Shown piece by piece: positions 18,001-27,969 of a stretch of DNA of 64,000 nucleotides (position 1 is its first letter; every line of letters starts with the position of its first letter). The notes under the pieces are model-generated. The model did not search any database. It was not told the DNA's origin and saw only the letters and a program-made list of their open reading frames with translations. The stretch is from Lactobacillus sp. (GTDB lineage Bacteria; Bacillota; Bacilli; Lactobacillales; Lactobacillaceae), in the NCBI GenBank assembly GCA_022651245.1, contig JALCQM010000011.1:1-64000 (forward strand), written 5' to 3'. The translations under genes and the position numbers were made by a program.

Positions 18001-18127
18001 TGGTGGGATCGCAGGCGGGACCGTCACGACCAGTGTGATCGTTCTGCTCGTCGTGGCCGTGCTCTCCTTGCTCTTAATGGTGCCGGCGACGATCGCCCAA
18101 GGCAAGACCAAGACGACGGCAGGTTAA
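15032..18127 (+). CDS. YhgE/Pip family membrane protein with long 28-residue repeat arrays
   Basis: The N terminus (MITMVAIILIPFIYSF) and the multi-helix C terminus (about residues 845-1025) match the YhgE/Pip family, related to ABC-2 permeases; Lactococcus Pip is a phage receptor component. The 1031-residue length is large for the family. Residues about 190-360 and 620-800 hold two arrays of a 28-residue unit of the form SGVxxLxxGxxxLxxGLxxLNGxVPAL, four heptads long, which suggests rod-like extracellular coiled coil. The GTG start follows AAGGAG by ten bases. A MarR gene follows. The middle part has AT-richer codons than the ends. Confidence 0.85.
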   Translation: MFKREFTALMHNKGLMITMVAIILIPFIYSFCFLTSAWDPYGNTGKIPVAVVNLDKPASLSGKTIQAGADTVKQLRDDNQLEWHFVTAKQAAKGLKDNQYYTVVTIPSDFSQDAATVLDKHPKQMKLTYQTNGSLNYVSEIISQVGTDKLNSQIKEKVTTAFVTELFSNIDTIGKKLKTASNGAKQLKDGVVKYTGGVTQVDNGLTTLNGKVPELTSGVQKLADGGTTLHNGLGTLNSKVPALASGVNQLAAGGNTLHSGLGSLNGQIPTLAGGVNQLAAGESQLATGSGSLYGGLGQLYGQVPALSSGVSALATGGGQLNAGLKTLNNKLPALSTGVVKLNDGSLALKNGLGQINGEVNGNTPDTDLTTSVQQLTTGMDQLYQAVSTSSQENGVTYPAMTEGVQQIQDGLQKLQTSTADLPAGAAALSAAMTKLQKTVTSQIGLFRAFYNDAQYPATANMLGTGSGFDTEKKQLQANLTSADSKMQAAIDAVTDPTQKAALVAAFKEDKAASGASQAKLNKAYMVLNTVKYNLTNTDTEATINPATGKADPKGLLNAVTQINENLSTLSTGLNNPQADTGQTFAQGIAALLAGVKHLNANVPALVAGAQKLDEGLNKLNVKAPKLASGISNLYSGSTELSGGLGSLNEQVPSLTAGVGQLYSGSGQLVSGLNELNGKVPVLKSGVALLYSGAGKLYGGTRQMSDGLNRLQSNVPALTSGVSQLYTGSGQLSAGLNQLQGQVPALTSGVSQLYNGSGQLSSGLDQLNGQVPALTSGIKQLKDGTTQLTAKNQELNDGEQTLSDGLTDGYQQVAGQHLTKLTAKMFANPSKDVQKKYTSVKNYGAALAPYVLALALFIAIIIFNFAYPMRRTADDDRTLGQWLGGKIAVGTVIAVAAALVEATLILFVHLPVAHIAGFYAMTILFALSAMYLTQMLNLAFNRVGIFIALGLLTLSGSGGLFPAETISPLYEATQKFLPMTYAINGYREAISGGIAGGTVTTSVIVLLVVAVLSLLLMVPATIAQGKTKTTAG
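15640..16090 (+). repeat. First in-gene array of 84-base repeats
   Basis: About five consecutive 84-base units within the YhgE/Pip gene encode 28-residue repeats, each carrying a variant of LNGKVPAL. The units have diverged at the DNA level, more than those in the second array. Confidence 0.75.
16890..17380 (+). repeat. Second in-gene array of 84-base repeats
   Basis: About six units of 28 codons carry variants of SGVSQLYTGSGQLSAGL. The last two or three (17170-17360) are close copies and GC-rich, the earlier ones AT-richer, which suggests recent duplication at the 3' side. Confidence 0.75.
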
Positions 18128-18185
18128 AAGCCGTATCATCGCACTGTTGATTGTGGTACGCTTGTGTCCAGGAGGGTGATGCAAA

Positions 18186-18638
18186 ATGGCCAACACTGAC
18201 TTGTTAGAGGCGTATATCGAAGTGTATTTCCGCGCATTCAAGTACGTGGGAGATTTGATCTCAGAGCCGATGAAGGCCGACGGGATTTCGTTTGAACAGT
18301 TTTTGATCATGCGAGACCTCGCCGCTGGGCATCAACTGAGTTTGTCTGAAATTGCGCAGCGTCGTGGGGTGACCCGCGCAGCGATTTCGCGGCAGATCAA
18401 GACCTTATTGGAAAAAGAGACGATCGTGCAAGAACGTGACGCCGATGACCGTCGGCGCTTGTACCTGCGGTTGACGCCGCATGGTGAAGAAGTCACCACG
18501 CGGGTCAATAAGGTGATCCATAAGCGGTTCTACGATTGGGTCGAGGCGCTGGGTGAAGATGACGCCAAGGAGCTCCTGCGCATTATGCGCAAAGTGGGCG
18601 CAACCATCATCGCCAAAGACCGCGCGCAAACGGACTAG
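18186..18638 (+). CDS. MarR family transcriptional regulator
   Basis: The 150-residue winged-helix regulator contains the MarR signature: recognition segment LSLSEIAQRRGVTRAAISRQI and wing DADDRRRLYLRLT. It starts at ATG 18186 behind AGGAGGGTGATG. Lying 58 bases after the YhgE/Pip gene and ahead of a terminator, it is probably co-transcribed and likely represses the operon through the palindrome at 14966-14980. The ligand is unknown. Confidence 0.92.
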   Translation: MANTDLLEAYIEVYFRAFKYVGDLISEPMKADGISFEQFLIMRDLAAGHQLSLSEIAQRRGVTRAAISRQIKTLLEKETIVQERDADDRRRLYLRLTPHGEEVTTRVNKVIHKRFYDWVEALGEDDAKELLRIMRKVGATIIAKDRAQTD

Positions 18639-18649
18639 ATGACAAAATT

Positions 18650-18683
18650 GGGACCCTGTCCGAAGATGGCAGGGTCCCTTTTT
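18650..18683 (+). terminator. Terminator behind the marR gene
   Basis: GGGACCCTG pairs with CAGGGTCCC around an 11-base loop and is followed by TTTTT. Confidence 0.92.
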
Positions 18684-18704
18684 AAATTAAAAAATTAAAA
18701 ACTG

Positions 18705-18733
18705 TTGACAAAGAATGAGAAAGAGTTTATCTT
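18705..18733 (+). promoter_or_regulatory. Promoter of the trp operon
   Basis: A perfect TTGACA (18705-18710) and TATCTT (18728-18733) are separated by exactly 17 bases, just upstream of the T-box leader. Confidence 0.85.
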
Positions 18734-18744
18734 ATTCACAACAA

Positions 18745-19145
18745 AACAAGTTCGTCCATAAACCGATGAGGTGGAGATCAAGATCATTGTGCGCGCACAG
18801 AGAGCGGCCGTTGCTGGGAATGCCGTCGAACGCAGGTGATTAAATGGACCACCGAGGGACAAGCCAAAAGAACCAAGTGCGCAAGGATGGCGCATTTAGG
18901 GCTACGGCTAGCGGATCGTGAGCGTCGCGTGCAAAGCACGCAAGCGAATGATCGCTAGGCGCTAGCCCGTTGCCATTCTGTAGCACGATGATCGAGTCAG
19001 CTTGTACGTCAGGCATACGTCAGTTGCCGGGAGGGTGTTAGCCCTTCGCTGAGTGGGGGTAGTGTTGTTTGCATTACCCAATTAAGGTGGCACCGCGGAA
19101 TAATCCGTCCTTAAACAGTATGACTGTTTATGGGCGGATTTTTTG
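18745..19145 (+). promoter_or_regulatory. T-box riboswitch, tRNA(Trp)-responsive leader
   Basis: A leader of about 400 bases has the T-box layout. Stem I closes with AGGTGG near 18766 against CCACC at 18849-18853, and the distal part contains AGAGAGCGG and GCTGGGAAT. The probable specifier codon TGG (18845-18847), for tryptophan, is followed by a purine. The conserved T-box AAGGTGGCACCGCGG spans 19084-19098 and overlaps the antiterminator. The competing terminator is AATCCGTCC (19102-19110) with GGGCGGATT ending at 19140 and a T run. Uncharged tRNA(Trp) would permit transcription of trpDCFBA. Confidence 0.93.
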
Positions 19146-19241
19146 TATTCTGTGAAAACGAGGTCAATAAAATGACATTGAACGAGCGATGGCGACGCCA
19201 GTAATTGAGCTGATGCGACGACCAAACGAGGAGGAACTACG

Positions 19242-20261
19242 ATGTTAAACCAAACGATCAACACTTTATTGCAACATACCGACTTATCTTTTGCTGAAAC
19301 GAAAGCGGCCCATGATGAACTCTTACAAGGCCAGGTGCCAGACGGCTTGATCGCCAGCTACTTGACCGCGATGGCGGCTAAAGGGGCGACGGCCACGGAA
19401 ATCGCCGGTGCCGCCGAATCGATGCGGGCCAACGCCTTGGCGTTTTCAGCCCCAGAACCAGTGCTAGAAATCGTCGGGACAGGGGGCGATCATGCCAACA
19501 CGTTTAACATTTCGACCACGAGCATGTTCGTGATCGCCGCAGCTGGTGTGCCGATCGCCAAGCACGGCAACCGGGCTGCGAGTTCTAAGTCGGGCGCCGC
19601 CGATGTCCTAGAGGCGTTAGGCTACAATATCAACGCCTCTGTGGCGGAAAGCGAAGCCTTGTTGGCTAAGTACCATGCGTGCTTCTTATTCGCCCAAAAG
19701 TACCACGCGTCCATGCGGTTTGTCGGCCCGATGCGTAAGCTGTTAGGTTTCCCGACGATCTTCAACTTGATCGGGCCCTTGGCCAATCCAGCCAAGCCCA
19801 CCTACCAACTGCTCGGGGTTTACCGCGAAGACTTGATGCAACCGATGGCTGACGCCTTGATCCAACTCGGCGTGAAGCGGGGGATGGTCGTTCATGGTGA
19901 AGATGGCTTGGATGAAGTCACTGCCACCGGCAAAACCGATGCCTTGTTGATCGCCGATGGTCAAGTCACCGCCTTAACCATCGACCCGGCTGATTACGGG
20001 ATCGCTTATGCTGATCCGGCCGCCTTAGTCGGTGGGACCCCCGCTGAAAATGCGGCGATCACCCGCGAGATCTTGGGTGGTGCGCAAGGCCCTAAAACCG
20101 ATGCCGTGATCTTGAACGGCGGGGTAGCGCTGTTCGTTGCTGGGCAAGCAGCCACGATCGCCGATGGTATCGCCCAAGTACGGACCATTTTGGCCGAAAA
20201 GCGGGCCTTGACCTTGCTAGATCACTTAGTGGCAGACAGTACCCAAGAGGTGAGTGCATGA
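19242..20261 (+). CDS. trpD: Anthranilate phosphoribosyltransferase
   Basis: TrpD transfers phosphoribose from PRPP to anthranilate, the second step of tryptophan synthesis. The glycine-rich PRPP loop GTGGDHANTFNIST lies near residues 80-93, and KHGNRAASSKSGAADVLEALG is the conserved anthranilate-side segment. Length is 339 residues. The ATG follows GAGGAGG and lies about 100 bases after the T-box terminator. It is the first gene of the operon; trpE and trpG, which make anthranilate, are not present upstream. Confidence 0.95.
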   Translation: MLNQTINTLLQHTDLSFAETKAAHDELLQGQVPDGLIASYLTAMAAKGATATEIAGAAESMRANALAFSAPEPVLEIVGTGGDHANTFNISTTSMFVIAAAGVPIAKHGNRAASSKSGAADVLEALGYNINASVAESEALLAKYHACFLFAQKYHASMRFVGPMRKLLGFPTIFNLIGPLANPAKPTYQLLGVYREDLMQPMADALIQLGVKRGMVVHGEDGLDEVTATGKTDALLIADGQVTALTIDPADYGIAYADPAALVGGTPAENAAITREILGGAQGPKTDAVILNGGVALFVAGQAATIADGIAQVRTILAEKRALTLLDHLVADSTQEVSA

Positions 20262-21040
20262 TCTTAGATGACCTGGTAGCCGCCACAGAGAAGCGGCTCG
20301 CCGTGGAACAGGCGGCGGTGCCGTTGGCAGCGGTACAGGCGCAAGCAGCAGCTTTTGCAGGGCCACAAAAGCCAAGTTTTATCGCCGGTTTAGCCTCGCA
20401 CTTCGGCATCATCGCCGAAGTCAAGCAGGCGTCCCCGTCCAAAGGCGTGATCGCTAGCGATTTTCCTTATCAACAAATCGCGGCGGATTATACGGCCGCT
20501 GGGGTCGATGCGATTTCGGTGCTGACCGAACCCGACTTTTTCCACGGGGACTTGCGGTATCTCGAAACGATTGCGGCAGCTTCGCCTAAGCCAGTGCTGC
20601 GCAAGGACTTTGTGATCGATCCGTACATGTTGTATCAGGCCAAGGCGGCCGGCGCGAGTCTCGTTTTGCTGATTGTCGCGATCTTGTCGGATCAGCAGCT
20701 ACAAGATTATTACCAGCTTGCGACCGACTTGGGGCTGGAAGTCTTGGTCGAATGCCACGACGCCCAAGAGGTGCAACGGGCTTTGGCGGTGCAGCCGCGA
20801 CTGATCGGCGTCAACAACCGTAACTTGAAGGACTTCTCCGTAGACATCACCACCAGCGTACGCTTGCGCGAAGCGATTCCTGCCGAGATCAAGGTATTAG
20901 CCGAAAGTGGCATCACCGCGGCATCGCAATTGGCCGAGCTCAAAGCCGCTGGGATCAATGGCGTCTTGATCGGTGAAACCTTCATGCGGGCACCGGATCG
21001 ACAGGCGATCATTCGCCGCTATCAGGCGGTGGTCGCATGA
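20258..21040 (+). CDS. trpC: Indole-3-glycerol phosphate synthase
   Basis: TrpC closes the indole ring of CdRP. The barrel carries the substrate motif IIAEVKQASPSKG near residues 50-62, LRKDFVIDPYM with the catalytic Lys, and AESGI near the C-terminal phosphate site. Length is 260 residues. Its start overlaps the trpD stop by four bases. Confidence 0.95.
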   Translation: MILDDLVAATEKRLAVEQAAVPLAAVQAQAAAFAGPQKPSFIAGLASHFGIIAEVKQASPSKGVIASDFPYQQIAADYTAAGVDAISVLTEPDFFHGDLRYLETIAAASPKPVLRKDFVIDPYMLYQAKAAGASLVLLIVAILSDQQLQDYYQLATDLGLEVLVECHDAQEVQRALAVQPRLIGVNNRNLKDFSVDITTSVRLREAIPAEIKVLAESGITAASQLAELKAAGINGVLIGETFMRAPDRQAIIRRYQAVVA

Positions 21041-21621
21041 GCCAAGTGAAAGTTTGTGGCCTGATGACCCCGGCAGACATCGCGATCGTCAATGCGGTCC
21101 ACCCTGATTACGCAGGGTTCGTGCTCGCAGGTGGGAGGCACCATGTGTCGGACGCGACCTTGCGCACCTTGGTCGCCCAACTCGATCCTAAGATCTGCAA
21201 GGTCGCGGTGGTGGTTGAGCCTGATTGCCGGCATTTGATCCGGCTTCACGACGCCGGATTGATCGACGCGGTCCAACTCCACCGGGTCAGTCGCAAAGCC
21301 GTGATCGCACAGTTGCAACAAGCTGGATTGATGGTAATTGCCCGCATAGCTCTCACTGCGCCGCGGACAGTCGCCGATATTGCGTTGCTGGATGCCGGAG
21401 ATGGCTCTGGCCAGACGCTAGATTGGTCGCAATTACCGTCAGTCACGCAACCCTTGATGCTGGCAGGCGGCTTAGATGCCAGCAACGTCCAACAGGCGAT
21501 CCGCGCGGTGCATCCGCAGATCGTGGATGCTTCCAGTCGCTTAGAAACTAATGGCCAAAAAGACGCGGCGAAAGTCACCGCTTATGTGACCGCCGTTTTA
21601 AACATGAAAGAGGAAAGCTAA
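21037..21621 (+). CDS. trpF: Phosphoribosylanthranilate isomerase
   Basis: TrpF isomerises PRA to CdRP. The catalytic Cys sits in [11 protein letters not shown] at the N terminus, and the general acid Asp is near the C-terminal [10 protein letters not shown] region. At 194 residues it is a small single-domain barrel of usual size. Overlaps of four bases with trpC and one base with trpB show tight coupling. Confidence 0.94.
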   Translation: MSQVKVCGLMTPADIAIVNAVHPDYAGFVLAGGRHHVSDATLRTLVAQLDPKICKVAVVVEPDCRHLIRLHDAGLIDAVQLHRVSRKAVIAQLQQAGLMVIARIALTAPRTVADIALLDAGDGSGQTLDWSQLPSVTQPLMLAGGLDASNVQQAIRAVHPQIVDASSRLETNGQKDAAKVTAYVTAVLNMKEES

Positions 21622-22814
21622 TGGTAGAAGAAAACATGAACCGCTACGGTGAATTTGGGGGCCAATACGTCCCAGAAACCTTGATGGCCGCTTTGGACCA
21701 GTTGAACATCGCGTTTGCAGAAGCAAAGCAGGATCCAAGCTTCTATGATGAGTTCCACCGCTTGTTGAATGATTACGCCAACCGCCCATCCTTGTTGTAT
21801 TATGCCAAGCGGATGACCGAAGACCTTGGCGGCGCCAAGATCTACTTGAAGCGTGAGGACCTGAACCATACCGGCGCGCATAAGATCAACAACGTGATCG
21901 GCCAAGTGCTGTTGGCGCGACGTCTAGGCAAGACCCGCTTGATCGCTGAAACCGGTGCCGGCCAGCATGGGGTCGCCACCGCGACGATCGCGGCGTTGTT
22001 CGGCATGAAGTGTGAAGTCTTCATGGGTAAAGAAGACACCGAACGCCAAAAGCTAAACGTTTACCGGATGGAATTATTAGGCACCAAGGTCAACGCGGTC
22101 ACTTCTGGGCAAGGTTTGCTCAAAGACGCCGTGAACGCGGCCTTACAAGACTGGGCTGCGCATCCCGATGACACCTTTTATGTGATCGGGTCGGCGATGG
22201 GACCCGCCCCTTATCCGGCAATGGTCCATGAATTCCAAAGCGTGATCTCAAAGGAAGCCAAAGAACAGATCATGGACGCCGAAGGCAAGCTGCCAGATGC
22301 CGTTGTCGCCTGTGTGGGTGGCGGGTCGAACGCCATCGGCTCATTTGCAGACTTCATCGATGATCCAGAAGTCGGCTTGTATGGGGTCGAAGCGGCGGGT
22401 GAAGGGGTCGATTCAGGGCATACCGCGGCCACATTGGAAACCGGCACGCCGGGGATCTTCCACGGCATGAAGTCGATCTTCATGCAAAATACCGAAGGCC
22501 AGATCGCGAAAGTCTATTCGATTTCTGCCGGTCTCGATTATCCTGGTGTCGGGCCGGAACATGCGGCGTTAGACGCTTCCGGACGTGCGCATTACGTTGG
22601 GATCACCGACGACGAATCAGTGGCCGCCTTCGAATACATTGCCAAGCAAGAAGGCATCATCGCGGCGATCGAATCCTGCCATGCGGTCGCTTATGTGCAA
22701 AAATTAGCGCCGACGATGCGCAAGGATCAAGTCATCATCTGCACCTTATCTGGGCGCGGAGACAAAGACGTGGCGCAAGTTGCAGATTACCGGGGGATTG
22801 ATATCAATGAGTAA
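21621..22814 (+). CDS. trpB: Tryptophan synthase beta subunit
   Basis: TrpB condenses indole with serine using PLP. The Schiff-base lysine is in [10 protein letters not shown] near residue 85, and the phosphate-binding loop is GGGSNAIG near 230. The N-terminal [14 protein letters not shown] and 397-residue length mark a TrpB1-type enzyme that pairs with TrpA. Its stop overlaps the trpA start. Confidence 0.96.
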   Translation: MVEENMNRYGEFGGQYVPETLMAALDQLNIAFAEAKQDPSFYDEFHRLLNDYANRPSLLYYAKRMTEDLGGAKIYLKREDLNHTGAHKINNVIGQVLLARRLGKTRLIAETGAGQHGVATATIAALFGMKCEVFMGKEDTERQKLNVYRMELLGTKVNAVTSGQGLLKDAVNAALQDWAAHPDDTFYVIGSAMGPAPYPAMVHEFQSVISKEAKEQIMDAEGKLPDAVVACVGGGSNAIGSFADFIDDPEVGLYGVEAAGEGVDSGHTAATLETGTPGIFHGMKSIFMQNTEGQIAKVYSISAGLDYPGVGPEHAALDASGRAHYVGITDDESVAAFEYIAKQEGIIAAIESCHAVAYVQKLAPTMRKDQVIICTLSGRGDKDVAQVADYRGIDINE

Positions 22815-23580
22815 ATTAAGAGACGTCTTCACGAACCACAAAGCCTTCATTCCATTCGTTACCGCTGGCGATCCGACCGCCGCAGACACCGTGGCGCAGG
22901 TGGTCGCATTAGCCCAAAATGGCGCCGACATCGTTGAGCTTGGCGTCCCGTTTTCAGATCCGATCGCCGATGGTCCCGTGATCCAAGCGGCGGGCTTGCG
23001 GGCCTTCGCCGGTGGCATCACTGTGGATGGCGTGTTTGCCATCGTCAAGCAGATCCGCGAACAGACGCAGGTGCCACTAGTCTTTTTGACTTATGCCAAC
23101 ATCCCGTTCAAATACGGCTATGATGCTTTTTGTGCCCGTTGTGAAGAACTTGGCGTCTACGGCTTGGTGATCCCAGATCTGCCGGCTGAAGAAGCCGGTG
23201 AGATCTTACCGTATACCAAGCAGCACGGCCTCGACTTGATTCCGCTGGTGAGCCCAACGTCTGGGCCGCGGTTGGCGAAATTGGTGACCAACGCGACAGG
23301 CTTCATCTACATCGTGTCGGCGCTAGGCGTCACTGGTCAGCGTGAAGGCTTCGCCCAAAACCTGGACGACTTGATCGCCGACCTCCGGCAGGTGACTGAC
23401 GCGCCGTTGTGCGTCGGCTTCGGGGTACATACCCCCGCCCAGGCCAAAGAATTGGCCCAGGTGGCAGATGGGGTGATCGTCGGCAGTGCGATCGTCGCGT
23501 TGGCGGCTGAAAGCTCTGACGCGCCACAGGCTGTGGGTGCGTACACCAAGTCCATGGTCACAGCGATCGCAGAAGCATAA
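22807..23580 (+). CDS. trpA: Tryptophan synthase alpha subunit
   Basis: TrpA cleaves indole-glycerol phosphate and channels indole to TrpB. The catalytic Glu is in [18 protein letters not shown] near residue 45, and Asp is in FLTYANIPF-type strand context. GFGVHTPAQ marks the phosphate loop. ATG 22807 is selected because it overlaps the trpB stop by eight bases and fits homologue length (257 residues). It is the last operon gene. Confidence 0.95.
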   Translation: MSKLRDVFTNHKAFIPFVTAGDPTAADTVAQVVALAQNGADIVELGVPFSDPIADGPVIQAAGLRAFAGGITVDGVFAIVKQIREQTQVPLVFLTYANIPFKYGYDAFCARCEELGVYGLVIPDLPAEEAGEILPYTKQHGLDLIPLVSPTSGPRLAKLVTNATGFIYIVSALGVTGQREGFAQNLDDLIADLRQVTDAPLCVGFGVHTPAQAKELAQVADGVIVGSAIVALAAESSDAPQAVGAYTKSMVTAIAEA

Positions 23581-23598
23581 CAAAATTTAAAGTAAGTA

Positions 23599-23628
23599 GG
23601 TGAGTCGCTCGGCGACTCGCCTTTTTTT
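23599..23628 (+). terminator. Terminator of the trp operon
   Basis: GGTGAGTCGC pairs with GCGACTCGCC around TCG and is followed by seven T. Confidence 0.93.
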
Positions 23629-23721
23629 GCGTCATGGTGGCTTGTCACCCATCTAATACCAAATAGAATACCCCACAAATACCGGCCAACTTTTTGAAAA
23701 AAAATATCTTAAACGCTATCG

Positions 23722-23750
23722 TCGGCATATTGGGAAATACGTGTTATACT
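23722..23750 (+). promoter_or_regulatory. Promoter of the glycogen operon
   Basis: TCGGCA (23722-23727) and TATACT (23745-23750) are 17 bases apart. The start would fall near 23757, inside the catabolite site described next. Confidence 0.7.
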
Positions 23751-23754
23751 GCAA

Positions 23755-23769
23755 ATGAAAGCGGTATCA
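23755..23769 (+). promoter_or_regulatory. Catabolite-responsive element (cre) at the glgB promoter
   Basis: ATGAAAGCGGTATCA matches the CcpA consensus WTGNAANCGNWNNCW at every fixed position. It begins five bases after the -10 box and covers the expected start point, where bound CcpA represses. The operon is therefore probably repressed on glucose. Confidence 0.75.
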
Positions 23770-23790
23770 CAATAGAGGGAGGCGACCGGG

Positions 23791-25647
23791 ATGACAGAAA
23801 GACAATCACCGTGGCTCTATCTGTTCAACCGTGGTGAAGAATATCAGGCTTATCGGCACTTTGGCGCCCATGAGATCGCACCTGGGCGGTGGCAGCTTTT
23901 GGTTTGGGCCCCTCATGCCCAGGCGGTAGCGGTGGTAGGCGACTGGACGCAATGGGAACCGGTCGCACTACAGCCGATCGCCGAAACGGGATGTTGGCAA
24001 GGTGACTTTGCCGCGTCAGCGGGCCAACTGTACAAGTTACGCATTACGACCCCCGACGGTACCGAAGTCGAAAAGATCGACCCCTTCGCCTTCGCCTTCG
24101 AGCCGAAACCAGGGACGGCGGCCAAACTCGTCGGCTTGCCGCAACATGACTGGCACGACGCAGCTTGGCGGGAACAAGTCACCGCTGAACCGGTGTACTC
24201 GCGGCCGCTGAATATTTATGAAGTGCACCTAGGGTCGTTCAAGCGCAATCCGGATGGTAGCTACTTGAGCTATCGACAGATGATTCCCCAGATCTTGCCG
24301 TATGTGAAGCAAATGGGCTACACCCACATCGAGTTAATGCCTGTGATGGAGCATTTGCTCGATGCCAGTTGGGGGTATCAGCTACTCGGGTACTTTGCGG
24401 CGACCAGCCGCTTTGGACCGCCAGAGGACTTGTTGGCCTTCATCGATGCGGCGCATCACTTGGGGTTAGGCGTGATCATGGATTGGGTGCCTGGGCATTT
24501 TATTCGCAATACGGATACCTTGGCGCAGTTCGATGGCACCGCGACCTTCGAGTATCAAGATCCGCACCGCGCCGACAATGTGCGCTGGGGGACATGGAAT
24601 TTTGACTTAGGGAAGACGCAGGTCCAAAGCTTCTTGATTTCCAGTGCGATGTATTGGCTCGATTACTGTCACTTAGACGGACTGCGGGTCGACGCGGTGT
24701 CCAACATGTTGTATATGGACTACGATGCGGGTAAAGAAAACGACCGCAACCGTGATGGTGGCCGAGATAACTTAGAAGGCCAAGCATTCCTGAAGAAGCT
24801 CAACACCGCGGTGTTTGCGGCGCATCCTGAGGCGTTGATGATCGCTGAAGAGTCGTCGGCCTTTCCGCGGGTATCGGCGCCGATCGATGCAGGGGGCTTG
24901 GGGTTCAATTACAAATGGAATATGGGGTGGATGAACGACACGCTGAAGTATTTCGCGATGGATCCCTATGCGCGGCGCGAACATCTGGACTTATTGACCT
25001 TTTCTTGGGTGTATATGTATGACGAGCAGTTCATCTTACCGTTTTCACATGATGAAGTGGTGCACGGGAAAAAATCGCTGATGCACAAGATGACCGGCGA
25101 CCGCTATAATCAGTTCGCCAATTTGCGGGTGATGTTCATTTGGTTGATCACGCATCCGGGCAAGAAATTGTTATTTATGGGCGGTGAATGGGGGCAGTTC
25201 CTCGAGTGGCGCGATTATACCCAACTCGAATGGGTCGACCTCGAAGACCCGCTCAATGCGGGCATGCAAAACTTCACCCGTACCTTGAATAAGTTATACG
25301 CGAAGACCCCGAGCCTATGGGCGCAAGACCATGATCCAGACGGGATGCAGGTCACCATCGGCAACGGGCCAGAGCAGTTGAGTTACATCCGTTGGGGCCA
25401 GGCGCCAGAAGATTGCACCGTCGTGGTGTTGAATTTGATGCCAGTAGAGGTGCAAAACTTCCGGGTACCGGTCCCGGCGGCCGGCGTTTATACGGTGGTT
25501 TTGAACACGGAAAGTCAGCATTTCGGCGGGACATGGCGACGCCTGCAACGCACCTTGAAAACCACAGGCATTCCTGCCCAAGGCCAACCCGACAGTGTCG
25601 AAGTCGTGTTGCCGGCCATGGGCGCGCTGTTGATCCAACCGAAGTGA
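23791..25647 (+). CDS. glgB: 1,4-alpha-glucan branching enzyme
   Basis: GlgB introduces alpha-1,6 branches in glycogen. A CBM48 domain (about residues 20-115) precedes a GH13 barrel. Catalytic residues are seen in [12 protein letters not shown] (Asp nucleophile), [11 protein letters not shown] (Glu acid/base) and [13 protein letters not shown] (Asp). Length is 618 residues. The ATG follows GAGGGAGGCG. It is the first gene of an operon with glgC, glgD, glgA, glgP and an amylase, so the cell stores and remobilises glycogen. Confidence 0.95.
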   Translation: MTERQSPWLYLFNRGEEYQAYRHFGAHEIAPGRWQLLVWAPHAQAVAVVGDWTQWEPVALQPIAETGCWQGDFAASAGQLYKLRITTPDGTEVEKIDPFAFAFEPKPGTAAKLVGLPQHDWHDAAWREQVTAEPVYSRPLNIYEVHLGSFKRNPDGSYLSYRQMIPQILPYVKQMGYTHIELMPVMEHLLDASWGYQLLGYFAATSRFGPPEDLLAFIDAAHHLGLGVIMDWVPGHFIRNTDTLAQFDGTATFEYQDPHRADNVRWGTWNFDLGKTQVQSFLISSAMYWLDYCHLDGLRVDAVSNMLYMDYDAGKENDRNRDGGRDNLEGQAFLKKLNTAVFAAHPEALMIAEESSAFPRVSAPIDAGGLGFNYKWNMGWMNDTLKYFAMDPYARREHLDLLTFSWVYMYDEQFILPFSHDEVVHGKKSLMHKMTGDRYNQFANLRVMFIWLITHPGKKLLFMGGEWGQFLEWRDYTQLEWVDLEDPLNAGMQNFTRTLNKLYAKTPSLWAQDHDPDGMQVTIGNGPEQLSYIRWGQAPEDCTVVVLNLMPVEVQNFRVPVPAAGVYTVVLNTESQHFGGTWRRLQRTLKTTGIPAQGQPDSVEVVLPAMGALLIQPK

Positions 25648-25660
25648 AGGAGGGAGTCAG

Positions 25661-26803
25661 ATGAGCACTGAGATGTTAGGAATGATCCTCGCCGGCGGCC
25701 AAGGGACGCGGCTAGGAAAATTGACGAAAAATACCGCCAAGCCATCCGTCCCATTTGGTGGCCGCTATCGCATCATTGATTTTACCTTGAGCAACTTGTC
25801 TAACTCTGGCGTCAATACGGTCGGCGTGATCACCCAATACCAGCCGCTAGAGTTAAACCGCCACGTCCAAAACGGGGCCAGTTGGGGCTTGAACGAGCGC
25901 GGCGCCGGGGTGACGATCCTACAGCCTTACGCTTCGAGTGAAGGCGAGAAATTCTTCGAAGGCACGGCGCACGCGATCTACCAAAACATGGCCTACATCG
26001 ATTCTTATAACCCGCAATACGTGTTGATCCTGTCGGGGGACCATATTTACAAGATGGATTACGAGCGGATGTTGGCGTTTCACAAGGCGAAAAAAGCGAC
26101 GCTGACGGTGGCCGTGATGCCGGTTTCGCTAGAAGAAGCGACCCGCTTTGGGATCATGAACACCGATGACACGGACCGGATCATCGCCTTTGAAGAGAAA
26201 CCGGAAAAGCCGAAGTCCGACTTGGCGTCGATGGGGATCTATATTTTCGATTGGGCGCCGTTGAAGAAGTACCTGTCAGATTCTTATGCGACCGATGGCA
26301 AGATGGAAGATTTTGGCAAGGACGTGATCCCGGCTTATCTCGCGCATAATGAGCCGACCTTCGCGTACGCTTTCCACGGGTATTGGAAAGACGTTGGGAC
26401 GATTCAGTCGTTATGGGAAGCAAACATGGAATTTCTGTCGCCGAACAATCCGTTGAACATCAGTAACCGCAACTGGCGGATCTATTCGCAAACCGAGGCG
26501 TTGCCGCCGATGTTTTTCACCAACACCGCGAAGGTTCACCGCTCGATGGTCACCGATGGCTCTTATGTGGCCGGCGACGTTGAACACAGTATCTTGAGTC
26601 AAAACGTCAAGATCGGCGTGGGCAGTCAGGTCAAGGATTCGATGATCATGCCCAACGCCGTGATCGGTAAAAACGTCACCATCGACCATGCGATTATCGG
26701 CGAAGATGCCGTGGTTGGGGACAATGGTGAGGTGATCGGCACCCCAGATGACATTGCTGTGGTTGGGTACGGCGAGGTCGTTGGGCGAAAGGAGAAAGCA
26801 TGA
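25661..26803 (+). CDS. glgC: Glucose-1-phosphate adenylyltransferase, catalytic subunit
   Basis: GlgC makes ADP-glucose, the committed step. The N-terminal nucleotidyltransferase motif [20 protein letters not shown] is intact, with [10 protein letters not shown] for the metal-binding Asp and [10 protein letters not shown] for substrate. The C-terminal left-handed beta helix starts near residue 290. It forms a heterotetramer with the shorter-active GlgD partner in lactobacilli. Overlap with glgD is ATGA. Confidence 0.95.
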   Translation: MSTEMLGMILAGGQGTRLGKLTKNTAKPSVPFGGRYRIIDFTLSNLSNSGVNTVGVITQYQPLELNRHVQNGASWGLNERGAGVTILQPYASSEGEKFFEGTAHAIYQNMAYIDSYNPQYVLILSGDHIYKMDYERMLAFHKAKKATLTVAVMPVSLEEATRFGIMNTDDTDRIIAFEEKPEKPKSDLASMGIYIFDWAPLKKYLSDSYATDGKMEDFGKDVIPAYLAHNEPTFAYAFHGYWKDVGTIQSLWEANMEFLSPNNPLNISNRNWRIYSQTEALPPMFFTNTAKVHRSMVTDGSYVAGDVEHSILSQNVKIGVGSQVKDSMIMPNAVIGKNVTIDHAIIGEDAVVGDNGEVIGTPDDIAVVGYGEVVGRKEKA

Positions 26804-27969
26804 GACAAGGAGAAATGGCCGCCGTCATCGATTTGAACGAAGACGTGCACACCTTATTGCCGTTAACGGAACACCGGCCGATCGGGACGTTGCCTTTTGC
26901 CGGGCGCTACCGCCTGTTAGATTTTCCGTTGTCTGCGATCACTGCGGCTGACATTCACTCGGTCGGGTTATTCATGCCGGAATCCGAGCGGAGTGTCCAA
27001 GATCATATCCGCAGCGGGGCAGCCTGGAACCTCGATTTGATCCAAGGCGGCGTGTTCTTGTTCCCGTATGTGGCCACGCGTGATTACAATGACCGTACCT
27101 TGCGGGATCGTTACTATGAGAATTACATCCAGTTCTTACGGGGATCGGGCTCGAAATACACGGTGGTGATGGGCGCCAAAAACGTCGCCAACGTTAATTT
27201 GACGGCGATCTTGGACTACCACAAAGCGGGTGATCTGCGGATCACGACGGTGTACAAACAGTTGCCGCCAGAGCGGATCGAGCCGGACGATTGGACCCTC
27301 AGCCTTTCGGAGCAAGGCACTGCCAGCTCGGTGATCCAAGCCAAGGAGCGCTCGGGGGATGCGGCTGACACCGCGATCCCGAGCTTTATGGATATGTATG
27401 TGTTAGGCACGAACGACTTGATCGAACTGTTAGAAGACGCGGCACAACACCAAGTTTTCCGCCGCCTACCCGAACTCTTGCGGGATTACGTCCTCGCCAA
27501 TAACGCCAATGCGTTCGAATACACCGGCTATTTGGCGCGGATCGATTCGATCCCACGGTATTATCTAGCGAATATGGAGATGTTGGATGATGTGAATTTC
27601 CAATCCTTGTTGTTGTCCAGTGTCCCGATCTTGACCAAGAGCAAAAACGAGGTCCCGAGTTTCTTCGCCAAAGATTCGACGGTGTTGAACTCACTGTTGG
27701 GCACCGGAACCTATATTGAAGGCACCGTGCAAGACTCTGTTGTTTTCCGCAATGTTGTGGTGCACCGAGACGCGACGGTCGATCACAGCATCGTCATGCA
27801 AGGGGCCAAGATTTCAACGGGCACGACGGTGGAATACGCGATTTTGGACAAAGGGGTGGTCATCGGGCCGAACCTAAAGATTGCAGGAACACCAGAAAAG
27901 CCGCTGGTCTTGCGGAAGAATCAAACGGTGTTTCGGGAAAGCGAGTTGGAGGTAGGAGAAGATGCTTAA
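26800..27969 (+). CDS. glgD: Glucose-1-phosphate adenylyltransferase regulatory subunit GlgD
   Basis: GlgD is a GlgC paralogue without the catalytic signature. Where GlgC has GGQGTRLG, this 389-residue protein has only [19 protein letters not shown], so the nucleotide loop is lost. The beta-helix C terminus is kept. In Firmicutes GlgD raises the activity of GlgC in a GlgCD complex. It overlaps glgC by four bases and glgA by eight bases. Confidence 0.94.
   Translation: MRQGEMAAVIDLNEDVHTLLPLTEHRPIGTLPFAGRYRLLDFPLSAITAADIHSVGLFMPESERSVQDHIRSGAAWNLDLIQGGVFLFPYVATRDYNDRTLRDRYYENYIQFLRGSGSKYTVVMGAKNVANVNLTAILDYHKAGDLRITTVYKQLPPERIEPDDWTLSLSEQGTASSVIQAKERSGDAADTAIPSFMDMYVLGTNDLIELLEDAAQHQVFRRLPELLRDYVLANNANAFEYTGYLARIDSIPRYYLANMEMLDDVNFQSLLLSSVPILTKSKNEVPSFFAKDSTVLNSLLGTGTYIEGTVQDSVVFRNVVVHRDATVDHSIVMQGAKISTGTTVEYAILDKGVVIGPNLKIAGTPEKPLVLRKNQTVFRESELEVGEDA

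Noticed and set aside
19152-19166. A second cre-like sequence (TGAAAACGAGGTCA) between the T-box terminator and trpD
   Set aside because: It fits the loose core but not the flanking W positions of the consensus, and CcpA control of trp genes is not expected. Chance match is likely.
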